Assembly (NCBI GenBank): GCA_036652695.1
Contig: JAVVVJ010000047.1
Location: 1 to 21,402 of the forward strand
Origin: Limiplasma sp036652695
GTDB lineage: Bacteria > Bacillota > Clostridia > Christensenellales > Aristaeellaceae
Reading direction: 5' to 3'
Length of the DNA stretch: 21,402 nt
Shown here: piece by piece, positions 1 through 8,260 of the stretch
Position numbering within the stretch: position 1 is the first letter of the stretch
Layout of the letters: every line of letters begins with the position of its first letter
Made by a program: the position numbers and the translations under genes
Notes under the pieces: generated by a model
What the model saw: the letters and a program-made list of their open reading frames with translations, nothing else
Told to the model about the DNA's origin: nothing
Database searches by the model: none

Positions 1-28
1 GATGACCCGTGAAAGGCATGGCGAAGCT

Positions 29-56
29 TTCACAAAGAAATAAACTGTGCTATAAT
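29..56 (+). promoter_or_regulatory. SigA-type promoter of the maf-mre operon
   Basis: The -35 box TTCACA (29-34) matches TTGACA at 5 of 6 positions. It is followed by a 16-bp spacer and a perfect TATAAT (51-56), which is preceded by TGC and so forms an extended -10. The start site should lie near 63, giving a leader of about 45 nt to maf. No other convincing promoter is seen before rodA, so this probably drives the whole cell-shape operon. It is a sequence match only. Confidence 0.75.
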
Positions 57-107
57 AGACCGTTGCATCTGATGCAGCGACGCGATAGGAAGGCGAGGGA
101 AAAGGAT

Positions 108-707
108 ATGAACGATGAATGGCTGCCGCTTGTGCTGGCCTCCGCATCCCCGCGCAGACGGGAGCTTCTCTCCCTCTACGGCGTTCCCTTTGAGGTGATT
201 CCGTCGCAAGCCGATGAATGCGCTCAGGGCGAGGGGCGCGAACGCGTGCTGACAATCGCCCGGCAGAAATGTGACGAGGTCGCTGCACGGTATCCAAGCC
301 GCCTTGTTTTGGCGGCGGATACGCTTGTATGTGTGAACGGGGAAATAATGGGAAAGCCTAAGGACGCGGAAGATGCGGCGCGTATGCTCGCACTGTTAAG
401 CGGCCGGACGCACGAGGTGCATACCGGCCTGTGCATTCGCTGCCCGGACGGTCGCCTGCTGTGGGACGCGGATACCACCCGCGTGCAATTCCTGCCGCTC
501 GACCAGAAAACGATTCGCCGCTACGTGGCAACGGGGGAGCCGATGGATAAGGCGGGCGCGTATGCGATACAGGGCGTGGCTGGCGTGTTTGTAAGCGCCA
601 TTGAGGGAAGCCCGTCCAACGTTGTTGGACTGCCGCTTGGATTGCTCACGCGCTTTTTGGGGGAATTGGGGCTGGAGCTTTTGGCAGCTCCCGCCGCCGA
701 CGCATGA
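108..707 (+). CDS. maf: Maf/YhdE-type nucleotide pyrophosphatase
   Basis: Predicted cytoplasmic house-cleaning enzyme that hydrolyses dTTP/UTP and modified nucleotides to monophosphates; Maf overproduction is also linked to septum inhibition in Bacillus. The 199-residue product has the usual family length. Visible motifs are the N-terminal LASASPRRREL substrate loop, the ADTLV segment with the catalytic aspartate, GKPKDAEDAARML, and the C-terminal MDKAGAYAIQG and IEGSPSNVVGLPL signatures, which favour the YhdE (dTTP/UTP) branch. The ATG at 108 is chosen because homology begins there and purine-rich AAAGGAT precedes it; the frame is open further upstream (to 9), but that part includes the promoter. 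It is first in the operon, 25 bp ahead of mreB, a synteny common in Bacillota. Confidence 0.95.
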   Translation: MNDEWLPLVLASASPRRRELLSLYGVPFEVIPSQADECAQGEGRERVLTIARQKCDEVAARYPSRLVLAADTLVCVNGEIMGKPKDAEDAARMLALLSGRTHEVHTGLCIRCPDGRLLWDADTTRVQFLPLDQKTIRRYVATGEPMDKAGAYAIQGVAGVFVSAIEGSPSNVVGLPLGLLTRFLGELGLELLAAPAADA

Positions 708-732
708 ACAAAGAAACGGATGTGGAACTGCT

Positions 733-1761
733 ATGGGCTTTATCGCACACGACCTAGGCGTGGATCTGGGAACCAGCAACACGCTGGTCTATGTTAAGCA
801 TAAGGGCATCGCCATCAGCGAACCGACGATTGTGGTGGTGGACAGCGGCAACGAGCGCAAGGTGCGCGCCGTAGGCGACGACGCCAAAATTATGCTGGGC
901 CGCACGACCGATGGCGTTATGGCTGTACGCCCCATGCGCGAAGGCGTGATTACCGATTTTGACATGACGGAAATTTTGATACAATATTTTATGCGCAAGG
1001 CCATCGGCTCCAGCTATATCATGAAGCCGCGCCTGTTCTTGAGCTATCCCTGCTCCATTTCCGCCATAGAGCGCCGCGCGGTGGGCGAGGCTGCAAAGTA
1101 CGCCGGTAGCCGCAAGGTCTACCTTGTGGAAAAGCCCTTTGTGGCGGCGCTGGGCAGCGGTCTGCCCGTTTTTGACCCCAACGGCTGCATGGTGGTGGAT
1201 GTCGGCGGCGGCACCACAGATGTGGCGGTGATTTCGCTTGGCGGCGTGGTGATCAGCCACTCCATCCGCGTGGGCGGCGTCAAGATGGATGAAGCCATCA
1301 TTAACCTGATTAAGCGCGAGTTTAATATTCTCATTGGCGACCGCACCGCTGAGGAGGTCAAGCTGGATCTTGGCGCGGCACTCCCCCTGCGCGAGGAGCG
1401 CCGTGCGCGCATCCGCGGGCGCGATATGGTCACCAACCTGCCGCAAACCACGGAAATTACGTCTGGGCAGATCTATCAGGCCATTCACGAGCCCTGCTTA
1501 GCCATTCTGAACGCCATTAAATGGGTGCTGGAGCGCACGCCGCCGGAGCTTGCGGCGGATGTCATGCACAACGGTATTTACCTGACCGGCGGCGGCTCGC
1601 TGCTTTACGGCATGGATCAGATGATCGCAAGCGAGCTGGGCATCCCCGTGCTATTGGCGAAGGAGCCGATGGATTGCGCCGCGCTTGGGCTGGGCAATAT
1701 CATCGAGAATTTTGAGCTGCTCCAACACCTTGGACGAACGAGCTTCCTCAAGCCATTTTAA
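733..1761 (+). CDS. mreB: Rod shape-determining actin homologue MreB
   Basis: 342-residue bacterial actin that polymerises on the membrane and guides the RodA/PBP2 wall-synthesis complex. The ATP-binding motifs are present: phosphate 1 GVDLGTSNTLVYVK (residues 9-22), phosphate 2 VVDVGGGTTDVAVISL (about 154-169), and the adenosine loop LTGGGSLLYGMDQM near the C-terminus. The segment that is normally (I/V)EEPMAAAIG reads VEKPFVAALG here, so Lys134 stands where the hydrolysis-linked second glutamate (Glu143 by my count of E. coli MreB) is expected. GGGTTE is GGGTTD. The start at 733 is set by homology; the ribosome site before it (GGATGTGGA) is weak. It sits 25 bp after maf and 21 bp before mreC. 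Confidence 0.96.
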   Translation: MGFIAHDLGVDLGTSNTLVYVKHKGIAISEPTIVVVDSGNERKVRAVGDDAKIMLGRTTDGVMAVRPMREGVITDFDMTEILIQYFMRKAIGSSYIMKPRLFLSYPCSISAIERRAVGEAAKYAGSRKVYLVEKPFVAALGSGLPVFDPNGCMVVDVGGGTTDVAVISLGGVVISHSIRVGGVKMDEAIINLIKREFNILIGDRTAEEVKLDLGAALPLREERRARIRGRDMVTNLPQTTEITSGQIYQAIHEPCLAILNAIKWVLERTPPELAADVMHNGIYLTGGGSLLYGMDQMIASELGIPVLLAKEPMDCAALGLGNIIENFELLQHLGRTSFLKPF

Positions 1762-1782
1762 CTTTGCAACGGAGGATACGCA

Positions 1783-3021
1783 ATGAAGCTGAAGGTACCC
1801 AAAACAGAGCGCCGCAGAAGCAACGACAGCAAGGCGCGGCATATTTGGCGGCGTGTGCTGCTGGTGCTCATCGTGTTTGTATTGCTGGTGCTTTCGGGGC
1901 TGCACCTGCTGGGGCTCATCACGGGCAACAAGATGCTCGCATTGCCGGAAAACGCTGTCGCAACAGTGCTTACGCCCGTTCAGACCGGGTTTTCAACCGT
2001 GGTGGACTGGGTGGTGGAGTACTTTTATAAGGTGAAGCTGCGTGCCCGCATAGAGCTGGAATATAACAATCTACGTCAAGAAAACGAACAGCTTGTGTAT
2101 CAGGCCATGTTGGCTGAGGAGCTGCAAAAGAAGCTGACTGTATATGAAAACCTGTTTGACGAGGTATCTCTTAATGAAAGCATGAACCCGCTGGTCGCCA
2201 CGGTGATTGGGCGCGAGAGCGGCAACTATTTTTCTGTGTTCACGCTGAACAAGGGCGCCAAGGATGGCATCACAAACTATATGGCCGTTACGGTGGACGG
2301 TGCGCTTGTCGGCTATACCGATGGCGTAAAGGACACCACCTGTAGCGTGCGCACGATTATCGACAGCACTGCCAGCATTGCGGGCTTGATTTCCAGCTCG
2401 CGCGATCAGGGCACGGTGCGCGGCACGCTTGGTGTGGATGGTCAGCCCATGTGCCGCATGTACTACCTGCCAGCGGATCAGCTGCCGAGGCCGGGCGACT
2501 TGGTGGTAACCTCCGGCATTGGCATGTCCTTCCCCAAGGGAATCCCGATTGGCAAGGTGCGCGAGAGCACGCGCGGCATGGAAAACAACAAGCAATACAT
2601 CGTTGTGGAACCGCAGGTGGATTTTGAGCATATTGAGTACGTCATTGTGCTGCGCTATCAGCCTACCGCAGAAGCCGTAGAGGATCGCACCAGCAGCACC
2701 GATGGCCTGACGCTTGTTCCGCTTGAAACTTCACAGCCGGTGCCCACAATCAAAATCGGCAGCGAGTTCTATCAGCTCGCGCCCACGCCGGAGCCAACGC
2801 CTGAACCGAGCCCGAGCGTACCCCTTGGTGAAAACGGCGGGCTGAGCACCATTACGCCGCGCCCCACGCAGCCTTCGGGTGGCGGCAACTTGGAATATCA
2901 GGTTCCTGCCGGCAGACAGACGGATAACAGCTATGGCTTTACCCTTGCGCCAACCGCCACGCCCTCGCCTACGCCGCCTCCGCTGGATCTGTCGGTTGAG
3001 GAGGATGTTGCAGGTGCATAG
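1783..3021 (+). CDS. mreC: Rod shape-determining protein MreC
   Basis: 412-residue single-pass membrane scaffold that activates PBP2/RodA. A basic cytoplasmic N-terminus is followed by one membrane helix (about residues 25-47) and a coiled coil (about 85-125, heptad-like LEYNNLRQENEQLVYQAML). The double beta-barrel MreC domain runs to about residue 290, with GLISSSRDQGTVRG and GDLVVTSGIGMSFPKGIPIGKV as family signatures. The last 85 or so residues form an extracellular tail rich in Pro, Thr, Ser and Glu (PTPEPTPEPSPS, later PTATPSPTPPP), longer than in Bacillus MreC. The ATG is preceded by GGAGG at good spacing. The 3' end overlaps the mreD start by 8 bp. Confidence 0.93.
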   Translation: MKLKVPKTERRRSNDSKARHIWRRVLLVLIVFVLLVLSGLHLLGLITGNKMLALPENAVATVLTPVQTGFSTVVDWVVEYFYKVKLRARIELEYNNLRQENEQLVYQAMLAEELQKKLTVYENLFDEVSLNESMNPLVATVIGRESGNYFSVFTLNKGAKDGITNYMAVTVDGALVGYTDGVKDTTCSVRTIIDSTASIAGLISSSRDQGTVRGTLGVDGQPMCRMYYLPADQLPRPGDLVVTSGIGMSFPKGIPIGKVRESTRGMENNKQYIVVEPQVDFEHIEYVIVLRYQPTAEAVEDRTSSTDGLTLVPLETSQPVPTIKIGSEFYQLAPTPEPTPEPSPSVPLGENGGLSTITPRPTQPSGGGNLEYQVPAGRQTDNSYGFTLAPTATPSPTPPPLDLSVEEDVAGA

Positions 3022-3559
3022 CAAGCTGTTCAAAATGACCCTCCTAACGCTGCTGTGCTATCTATTGCAGGTGACGCTGGCGGAGGTGATCTCCGTATGG
3101 GACGTCGCGCCAAACATGGCCATGGCGATCATCGCCGTGGTAACGGTGTGCCTTGGGCGCAAATACACCTTTATCATGGCGCTGGCGGTAGGGTATCTGC
3201 TGGAGATCATGCTACCCTCCATGGATTATTTGTACCTGATTTTGTATCCTGTATGTGCGATGATTGGCGCGCTCGTGTTTTCGGATAAGAGCGAGCGCAG
3301 GCTGGAGGAGGAGCGCTCCACGGGGCGCCGCCGCCTCCAGCTGAACGCCCACATCCGCACCCCGCTCTGCGCCGCGCTTACCAGCTTCGTGTTTGAGGGA
3401 GCGCATCTGATCTATATCTATTTGAGCGGCGTTACGCTGGATAATGGTCACCTGTGGCGTGTCGTGGTGGTTGTGGCGTATACGATGCTGCTGGCTGGCG
3501 TGCTTCAATTTCCCATCCGCTGGTGGATGGGAACCTATAAGCTGAAAAAAGCACGCTGA
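3014..3559 (+). CDS. mreD: Rod shape-determining membrane protein MreD
   Basis: About 181 residues, a small hydrophobic protein with five to six predicted membrane helices and a highly charged central loop (SDKSERRLEEERSTGRRR). MreD links MreC to the elongation machinery. Identification rests on size, topology and position between mreC and the PBP2 gene, since MreD sequences are poorly conserved. Two starts are possible. ATG at 3005 directly abuts the GAGGAGG ribosome site (2998-3004), which leaves no spacer. GTG at 3014 has a 9-nt spacer, so I prefer it. Either way the gene overlaps mreC, suggesting translational coupling. The stop lies 20 bp before mrdA. Confidence 0.88.
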   Translation: MHSKLFKMTLLTLLCYLLQVTLAEVISVWDVAPNMAMAIIAVVTVCLGRKYTFIMALAVGYLLEIMLPSMDYLYLILYPVCAMIGALVFSDKSERRLEEERSTGRRRLQLNAHIRTPLCAALTSFVFEGAHLIYIYLSGVTLDNGHLWRVVVVVAYTMLLAGVLQFPIRWWMGTYKLKKAR

Positions 3560-3579
3560 GGTTGCGGGAAGGAGAACTT

Positions 3580-6138
3580 ATGCCAAGAAGAAGACATTCA
3601 CAACAGAAAAAAGAACAGCGCGGAGGGTATAACATTGGGGCTCGCTACATCTTTTTTCTGGTGGTTGTGCTGGGGATGTTTGGCTACCTGATATCGGGGC
3701 TTTTCAATCTTCAGCTGCGTTCCAGCGAGGAATATGTGCAAACCGCCGAGAACAAGCGAACCACAAAGATCACTTTGCGCGGCAGCCGCGGCATGATTAC
3801 CGATGCGGATGCTGTGATTTTGGCCAAGGATGAGCTGGTTTATAACGTCACCTTTTACCGTGACGCCAGCCAAAACAGCAAAAAAGAATATGCTGAGTTT
3901 ACAAAATCCATCCAGCAAGCTGCTCAGCTGATTGAGGAGGGCGGGAACAAGCTTTCCGTGAACTTCGTCATCCAGCGCAACCCCGTTACGGGGGAGTGGG
4001 AGTTTAACTTCGGCAGCAAGGTGAGCGAATCCGTGCTACAGAAGCGTGAAAGCCAGTGGCGCGACAACAACTATTTTAGCGTTAAGGATGTTCCTACGGC
4101 GGAGGTTGCGATTGAGCGCTTGAAGAACCGCTACCAGATTCCGGAAGATATGGACGAAACCACCATGCTGAAGGTGATGGCTGTGTTTTCCGAAATGCAG
4201 ATGAACCTGTTTAACTCCCAGCCTATTGTGATTGCCAAGGACGTGCCTTATGAAACCGTCATCAAAATTGAAACGCGCTCCATGACGCTGCCCGGCATGG
4301 ATGTTGCCGTGGGCACCAAGCGCGTATACCCGCGCAGCACGCTTGCGTCGCAGGTGATCGGCTATATGGGCTCCATCTCTTCTGCTGAAAAATGGGCGGA
4401 GCTGCAACAAAAGGGCTACCTGTATAGCGATACCATCGGTGTGGATGGTATTGAGGCCTCCATGGAGGATTGGTTGACGCAAAACAGCGACATGCGCCAA
4501 GGCTACCGCATTGTGGAGCGCGACCGCGTGGGCAAGATCACCCGCGAGCTTAGCAGCACCGAGCCTGAGGACGGCAACAACGTCAAGCTGACCATCATTG
4601 CCAGCTATCAGCAGCAGGCCGAGCGCGCGCTGGCGGAAAACGTCCTCAGAACCCGTCAGGAGCAGGAAAAAAAGCTGATGAACGATAGCTGGCTGGATGC
4701 CAACAAGGTGGATATCGAAACCCGCGATTGGACGAAATTTCCCCTGTCATTGGCAGAGCGTGCCGCGATGATGGTGATTGATATGGAGGGTCGCGTGCTC
4801 GCCATGGCGAACTACCCGACCTTTGATTTGAACGCCCTTGCGGCGGCGGGCGATGAAAGCCGGGAGATCCTAACCGACGAGCGCAAGGTGCTCATGAACT
4901 ACAACATTCATGCGCGCGGCATACCCGGTTCTATTTTCAAGATGGTTTCCGCGCTGGGCGCAATGATGGATGGCGAGCTGCTGCCCAATGAAACCATCAG
5001 CGACGGCGGGTATTTCATGGAATATACATCGGATCAAAGCACGGCGCCAAAATGCTGGATTTCCGCTAACCAGCGCTATAGGCATCAGGATCAGACCATT
5101 GTGCAGGGGCTGAAAAACAGCTGTAACTACTTCTTCTATACGTTGGGCAGCCGCCTTGGTGAAACGCGGCTGTACCAGTATGCGTCCGAATTTGGGCTTA
5201 CCAGCAAAACGGGCGTTGATCTGCCCGGCGAACAACGCAGCGTGGTAGGCAACCAGACCAGCCTTTATGATCCGGATAAGGCAATGGATGAATCCTCGCA
5301 GGATACTGCCATGCCGATCATTGTATTTAACTCCATCAAAAAGCATTTGCGCGAGCAAGGCGCGAGCCGCAATATCACCTACGATGATGAGCGCCTCAAC
5401 CGCTGCGTGAAGCGCCTGATGGATATGGCGGTCAATACCAACCAGAATGATTGGGTGGAATACATGCGCCCCATTTTGATGGAAGAGCTGAACATGAGCC
5501 GCGAGATGGTTTATCTGCAAGCTGTGATTGGCGATACCTTCAACTACCTCAACGATATTAAATGGGGCGGTGGCCAAACCATTCAGGTGGCCATCGGGCA
5601 GTCCATCACGGTGGTTACGCCGGCTGCCGTAAGCCGCTACTTGGCGGCGCTGGGTAACGGCGGCAAGGTGTACAACCTGATGATTGTGGATAGCATCACC
5701 TCGCCGGAGGGCGATATTGTAAGCCAACGCTCCCCAGTGCTCATGAGCGAGTTTGAAGGGGCAGAGACCTACATCTCCTATATTCTAGAAGGGATGAAGG
5801 GCGTTGTTGACGAGGGCGGCACGGCAGGAAAGTACTTCCGCAATTGGGATTATCAAAAGCTGATCTGCGCGAAGACGGGAACTGCAGAGGTGACTGCCAT
5901 CGATCTGGAAAACAACGCATGGTTTGTCATGCTTGCGCCGTTCCAATCCGAATATGTGGATGGCGTGCCCACCGTAACGGAAAAGCCGGAAGTTGCCGTG
6001 GTCGTATTTATTCCCAGCGGCTTTAGCGGCGGCGAAGCCAGTGTGGCGGCTCGCGAGTTTGTGGGCTGGTATCTGGATCAAAAGACGTTGCGCAACGATA
6101 ACGCGATATTCCCGGGCGGCAACATGCTGGCTCCTTGA
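3580..6138 (+). CDS. mrdA: Penicillin-binding protein 2, elongation transpeptidase
   Basis: Class B PBP that cross-links peptidoglycan during cell elongation with RodA. The 852-residue product has a short basic N-terminus, one membrane helix (about 20-45), a dimerisation/pedestal region, and a C-terminal transpeptidase domain. The three catalytic motifs are visible: Ser451-Ile-Phe-Lys, Ser514-Cys-Asn, and Lys765-Thr-Gly. It is well over the roughly 630 residues of E. coli PBP2. Much of the excess is an insertion of about 100 mainly helical, charged residues between LPGEQ after the SxN motif and the GQTIQVAIGQ segment, a trait I associate with Clostridia PBP2. ATG at 3580 follows GGAAGGAG at good spacing; an upstream TTG (3562) is less likely. 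Confidence 0.95.
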   Translation: MPRRRHSQQKKEQRGGYNIGARYIFFLVVVLGMFGYLISGLFNLQLRSSEEYVQTAENKRTTKITLRGSRGMITDADAVILAKDELVYNVTFYRDASQNSKKEYAEFTKSIQQAAQLIEEGGNKLSVNFVIQRNPVTGEWEFNFGSKVSESVLQKRESQWRDNNYFSVKDVPTAEVAIERLKNRYQIPEDMDETTMLKVMAVFSEMQMNLFNSQPIVIAKDVPYETVIKIETRSMTLPGMDVAVGTKRVYPRSTLASQVIGYMGSISSAEKWAELQQKGYLYSDTIGVDGIEASMEDWLTQNSDMRQGYRIVERDRVGKITRELSSTEPEDGNNVKLTIIASYQQQAERALAENVLRTRQEQEKKLMNDSWLDANKVDIETRDWTKFPLSLAERAAMMVIDMEGRVLAMANYPTFDLNALAAAGDESREILTDERKVLMNYNIHARGIPGSIFKMVSALGAMMDGELLPNETISDGGYFMEYTSDQSTAPKCWISANQRYRHQDQTIVQGLKNSCNYFFYTLGSRLGETRLYQYASEFGLTSKTGVDLPGEQRSVVGNQTSLYDPDKAMDESSQDTAMPIIVFNSIKKHLREQGASRNITYDDERLNRCVKRLMDMAVNTNQNDWVEYMRPILMEELNMSREMVYLQAVIGDTFNYLNDIKWGGGQTIQVAIGQSITVVTPAAVSRYLAALGNGGKVYNLMIVDSITSPEGDIVSQRSPVLMSEFEGAETYISYILEGMKGVVDEGGTAGKYFRNWDYQKLICAKTGTAEVTAIDLENNAWFVMLAPFQSEYVDGVPTVTEKPEVAVVVFIPSGFSGGEASVAAREFVGWYLDQKTLRNDNAIFPGGNMLAP

Positions 6139-6194
6139 TGACATGATACGATTTTTCATGATGCGGTTGTGGTTTTGAAAGGATGAATATCAAC

Positions 6195-7007
6195 ATGAGT
6201 CAATCTTGGATCATCGCCTCGGGCAAGGGAGGCGTGGGAAAATCCATGGTGACGGCTGCGCTGGGCATTGCGCTTGCGCGGCGAAAGCTACAGTGCTGCT
6301 GTGTGGATGCGGATATTGGCCTGCGTAATGTGGATATGCTGCTGGGCATGCAAAACAAGGTGGTTTATGACGTGCTTGATGTGGCGCGCAAGGATTGCAA
6401 GCTTAAATACGCCTTGGTGAAGCACCCGATGTATGAGACGTTTTCACTGCTGCCCGCCGCGCAGCTGGGCGGCGTGGGGGATATGGACGCGGAGGATGTG
6501 CAACGCATTGTACACAAGCTCAAAAAACGCGTGGCCTATGTGCTGCTGGACGCCCCGGCGGGCATTGAGCGCGGGGTGCAAAACCTTGTGCCCGCAAGCG
6601 ACCACTGCCTGTTGGTGACCACCGCGGATGATATTGCCATCCGTGACGCGGAGCGGGTTGTGGCGCTGCTGGAGGCAAGCCACAAGCCAAGGCCCATGCT
6701 GGTGGTTAACCGCGTGATTCCGGAGCTTGTGGCGACTGGTGATATGTATAGCCCCCAGCAGGTTGCCAATACGCTGGATCTGCCCTTGCTGGGTTATGTG
6801 CCGGAGGATCGCGCGGTGATTGCCGCCATCAACCGGCATGAGAGCTTTATGGAAATCGCCTGCCCGGCACGGGATGCGATGGAACGCATTTGCCAGCGCT
6901 TTTTGGGTGAATATGTACCCATGCCCGCCTTTAAACAAAAGCGCAGCTTTTTTCGGCGCGCGTCATCTGGCGGTACGGGCGTTGCAGGCTCGGGGATGCT
7001 TGGGTGA
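6195..7007 (+). CDS. minD: MinD-like septum-site ATPase, without adjacent minC or minE
   Basis: 270-residue ParA/MinD-family ATPase. It has the deviant Walker A ASGKGGVGKS (Lys11 and Lys16), DADIGLRNVDMLLGM and DAPAGIERGVQNL, all characteristic of MinD rather than ParA or Soj. The C-terminal stretch AFKQKRSFFRR, basic and aromatic, could serve as the membrane-targeting amphipathic helix, although it is followed by an unusual Gly/Ser-rich tail. MinD normally recruits MinC to block polar Z rings. Neither minC nor minE flanks it; it lies between mrdA (56 bp) and rodA (15 bp). ATG 6195 is chosen because AAAGGA abuts the alternative ATG at 6183. Confidence 0.88.
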   Translation: MSQSWIIASGKGGVGKSMVTAALGIALARRKLQCCCVDADIGLRNVDMLLGMQNKVVYDVLDVARKDCKLKYALVKHPMYETFSLLPAAQLGGVGDMDAEDVQRIVHKLKKRVAYVLLDAPAGIERGVQNLVPASDHCLLVTTADDIAIRDAERVVALLEASHKPRPMLVVNRVIPELVATGDMYSPQQVANTLDLPLLGYVPEDRAVIAAINRHESFMEIACPARDAMERICQRFLGEYVPMPAFKQKRSFFRRASSGGTGVAGSGMLG

Positions 7008-7022
7008 GGGAGGGGTGCTTAG

Positions 7023-8222
7023 ATGGTCATCAATGAATCGCGCCGTTCGCACGCGCATTTCGATTTTCAGCTTGCGGCGCTTGTCTTTGCGATGGCGGCT
7101 TTTGGCGTGCTGAGCGTTTCGGTTGCAACGTTTAGCACGAACTCCGCAACGGAGGATACGCTGCTCAATTACATTGTCGCGTCGTATTACGGCTTGCGGC
7201 AAGCCATTTTCTTTATGATCGCGCCCGTGATTGTTGGCGTGATTACCTATTTCCCATACGAGTTCATACGCCGCCGCTCCACGTTGTTTTATTACTTTGC
7301 TTGCGGCCTGCTGCTGGTAGCGTTGGCTGGTAAAGCCGCGGGCGTGAAGGCGTGGATCGATATCATTTGGGGATATACGTTGCAGCCCTCTGAATTTGTC
7401 AAGCTGGCCTGCATCATTGTAACGGCGAAATATTTGGAGACAAACACCGATCCCTTGGGTTCCCTGCGCAGCTTTGTTACGCTTGCGATTTTGATGGGCG
7501 TGCCGTGGGCGCTCACGCTTGCGCAGGGCGAGATGGGCTCGGTGCTGGTCATGATTTTTGTGTTTGGCGTCATGCTTTACTTTGGCGGTATTCGGCTGCG
7601 CATCATGGGCGGCATTCTTGCCACCGCTGTGATTGGCATTGCGCTCTTGTATGGCATTATGATTTCCACAGGTTCGGATAACTATCGCTTGGAGCGCATT
7701 TTGAGCTTTATAAACCCCGCCTTGGTGGATGAAAGCGCCGTATATCAGGTGACGCAATCGAAGATTGCGATTGGCTCGGGCGGGCTGCACGGCATTGGCA
7801 TCTTTGTGCCGGGCAGCTTCAGCCAGCTGGATTACGTACCTGAGGACTGGACGGATTTCATCTTTTCCACCATAGGCGAGGCATTTGGTTTTGTGGGTTG
7901 TGGACTTGTGGTGCTGATGTACCTGCTGATCATTCTGCGCATGCTGTTTTTAGCGCGCTATACGGTGGATCGCTTTGGGCAGATGGTGATCATTGGCGTG
8001 ATGGCGATGATGCTGTTCCACGTGTTTGAAAATGTGGGCATGACGACCGGTCTCATGCCCGTTACAGGCATTCCGCTGCCGTTTTTAAGCTACGGCGGCA
8101 GCAATCTGGTAACCAACATGGCGGGCGTTGGGCTGGTGCTCAACGTGATCAAAAACCGCAGCATCACCACCATGCCGGGGCTTGCGCCGCAAACGACGCT
8201 GAAGGGGAAATACTACCGCTAG
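7023..8222 (+). CDS. rodA: SEDS-family glycan polymerase RodA
   Basis: 399-residue polytopic membrane protein, predicted to have ten helices, of the shape/elongation/division/sporulation (SEDS) family. It polymerises lipid II with PBP2 as partner. Family signatures include LQPSEFVKLACI, the extracellular PEDWTDFIFSTIGEAFGF loop with the putative catalytic Asp278, and GIPLPFLSYGGSNL near the C-terminus. The usual His of the HTDFIF loop is Trp here. RodA rather than FtsW is inferred from its neighbours mreBCD and mrdA. GAGGGAGGGG gives a strong ribosome site 7 nt before the ATG. It is the last gene of the operon and faces the MATE gene 19 bp away. Confidence 0.92.
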   Translation: MVINESRRSHAHFDFQLAALVFAMAAFGVLSVSVATFSTNSATEDTLLNYIVASYYGLRQAIFFMIAPVIVGVITYFPYEFIRRRSTLFYYFACGLLLVALAGKAAGVKAWIDIIWGYTLQPSEFVKLACIIVTAKYLETNTDPLGSLRSFVTLAILMGVPWALTLAQGEMGSVLVMIFVFGVMLYFGGIRLRIMGGILATAVIGIALLYGIMISTGSDNYRLERILSFINPALVDESAVYQVTQSKIAIGSGGLHGIGIFVPGSFSQLDYVPEDWTDFIFSTIGEAFGFVGCGLVVLMYLLIILRMLFLARYTVDRFGQMVIIGVMAMMLFHVFENVGMTTGLMPVTGIPLPFLSYGGSNLVTNMAGVGLVLNVIKNRSITTMPGLAPQTTLKGKYYR

Positions 8223-8229
8223 GCGCGGC

Positions 8230-8260
8230 AAGGGGCATGGCCTATAGCGCCATGTTCCTT
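8230..8260 (+). terminator. Hairpin between convergent rodA and MATE genes
   Basis: As plus-strand RNA, a 12-bp stem (8230-8241 with 8249-8260, all Watson-Crick except two G-U pairs) encloses a 7-nt loop. It begins 8 nt after the rodA stop and overlaps the last codons of the MATE gene. There is no U-tract after it, so it may end transcripts weakly or simply protect the mRNA 3' end. On the other strand the wobbles become mismatches, so it fits the rodA transcript better. Confidence 0.4.

Noticed and set aside
754..1488. Long minus-strand open frame opposite mreB
   Set aside because: Histidine- and alanine-rich composition typical of the antisense of a GC-rich gene; mreB on the plus strand explains the region. 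The same holds for the long antisense frames opposite mrdA, minD, rodA, xylA, xylB and the EEP gene.
6139..6182. Hairpin or promoter between mrdA and minD
   Set aside because: Only a 5-bp CATGA/TCATG pairing and no promoter boxes; co-transcription is simpler.
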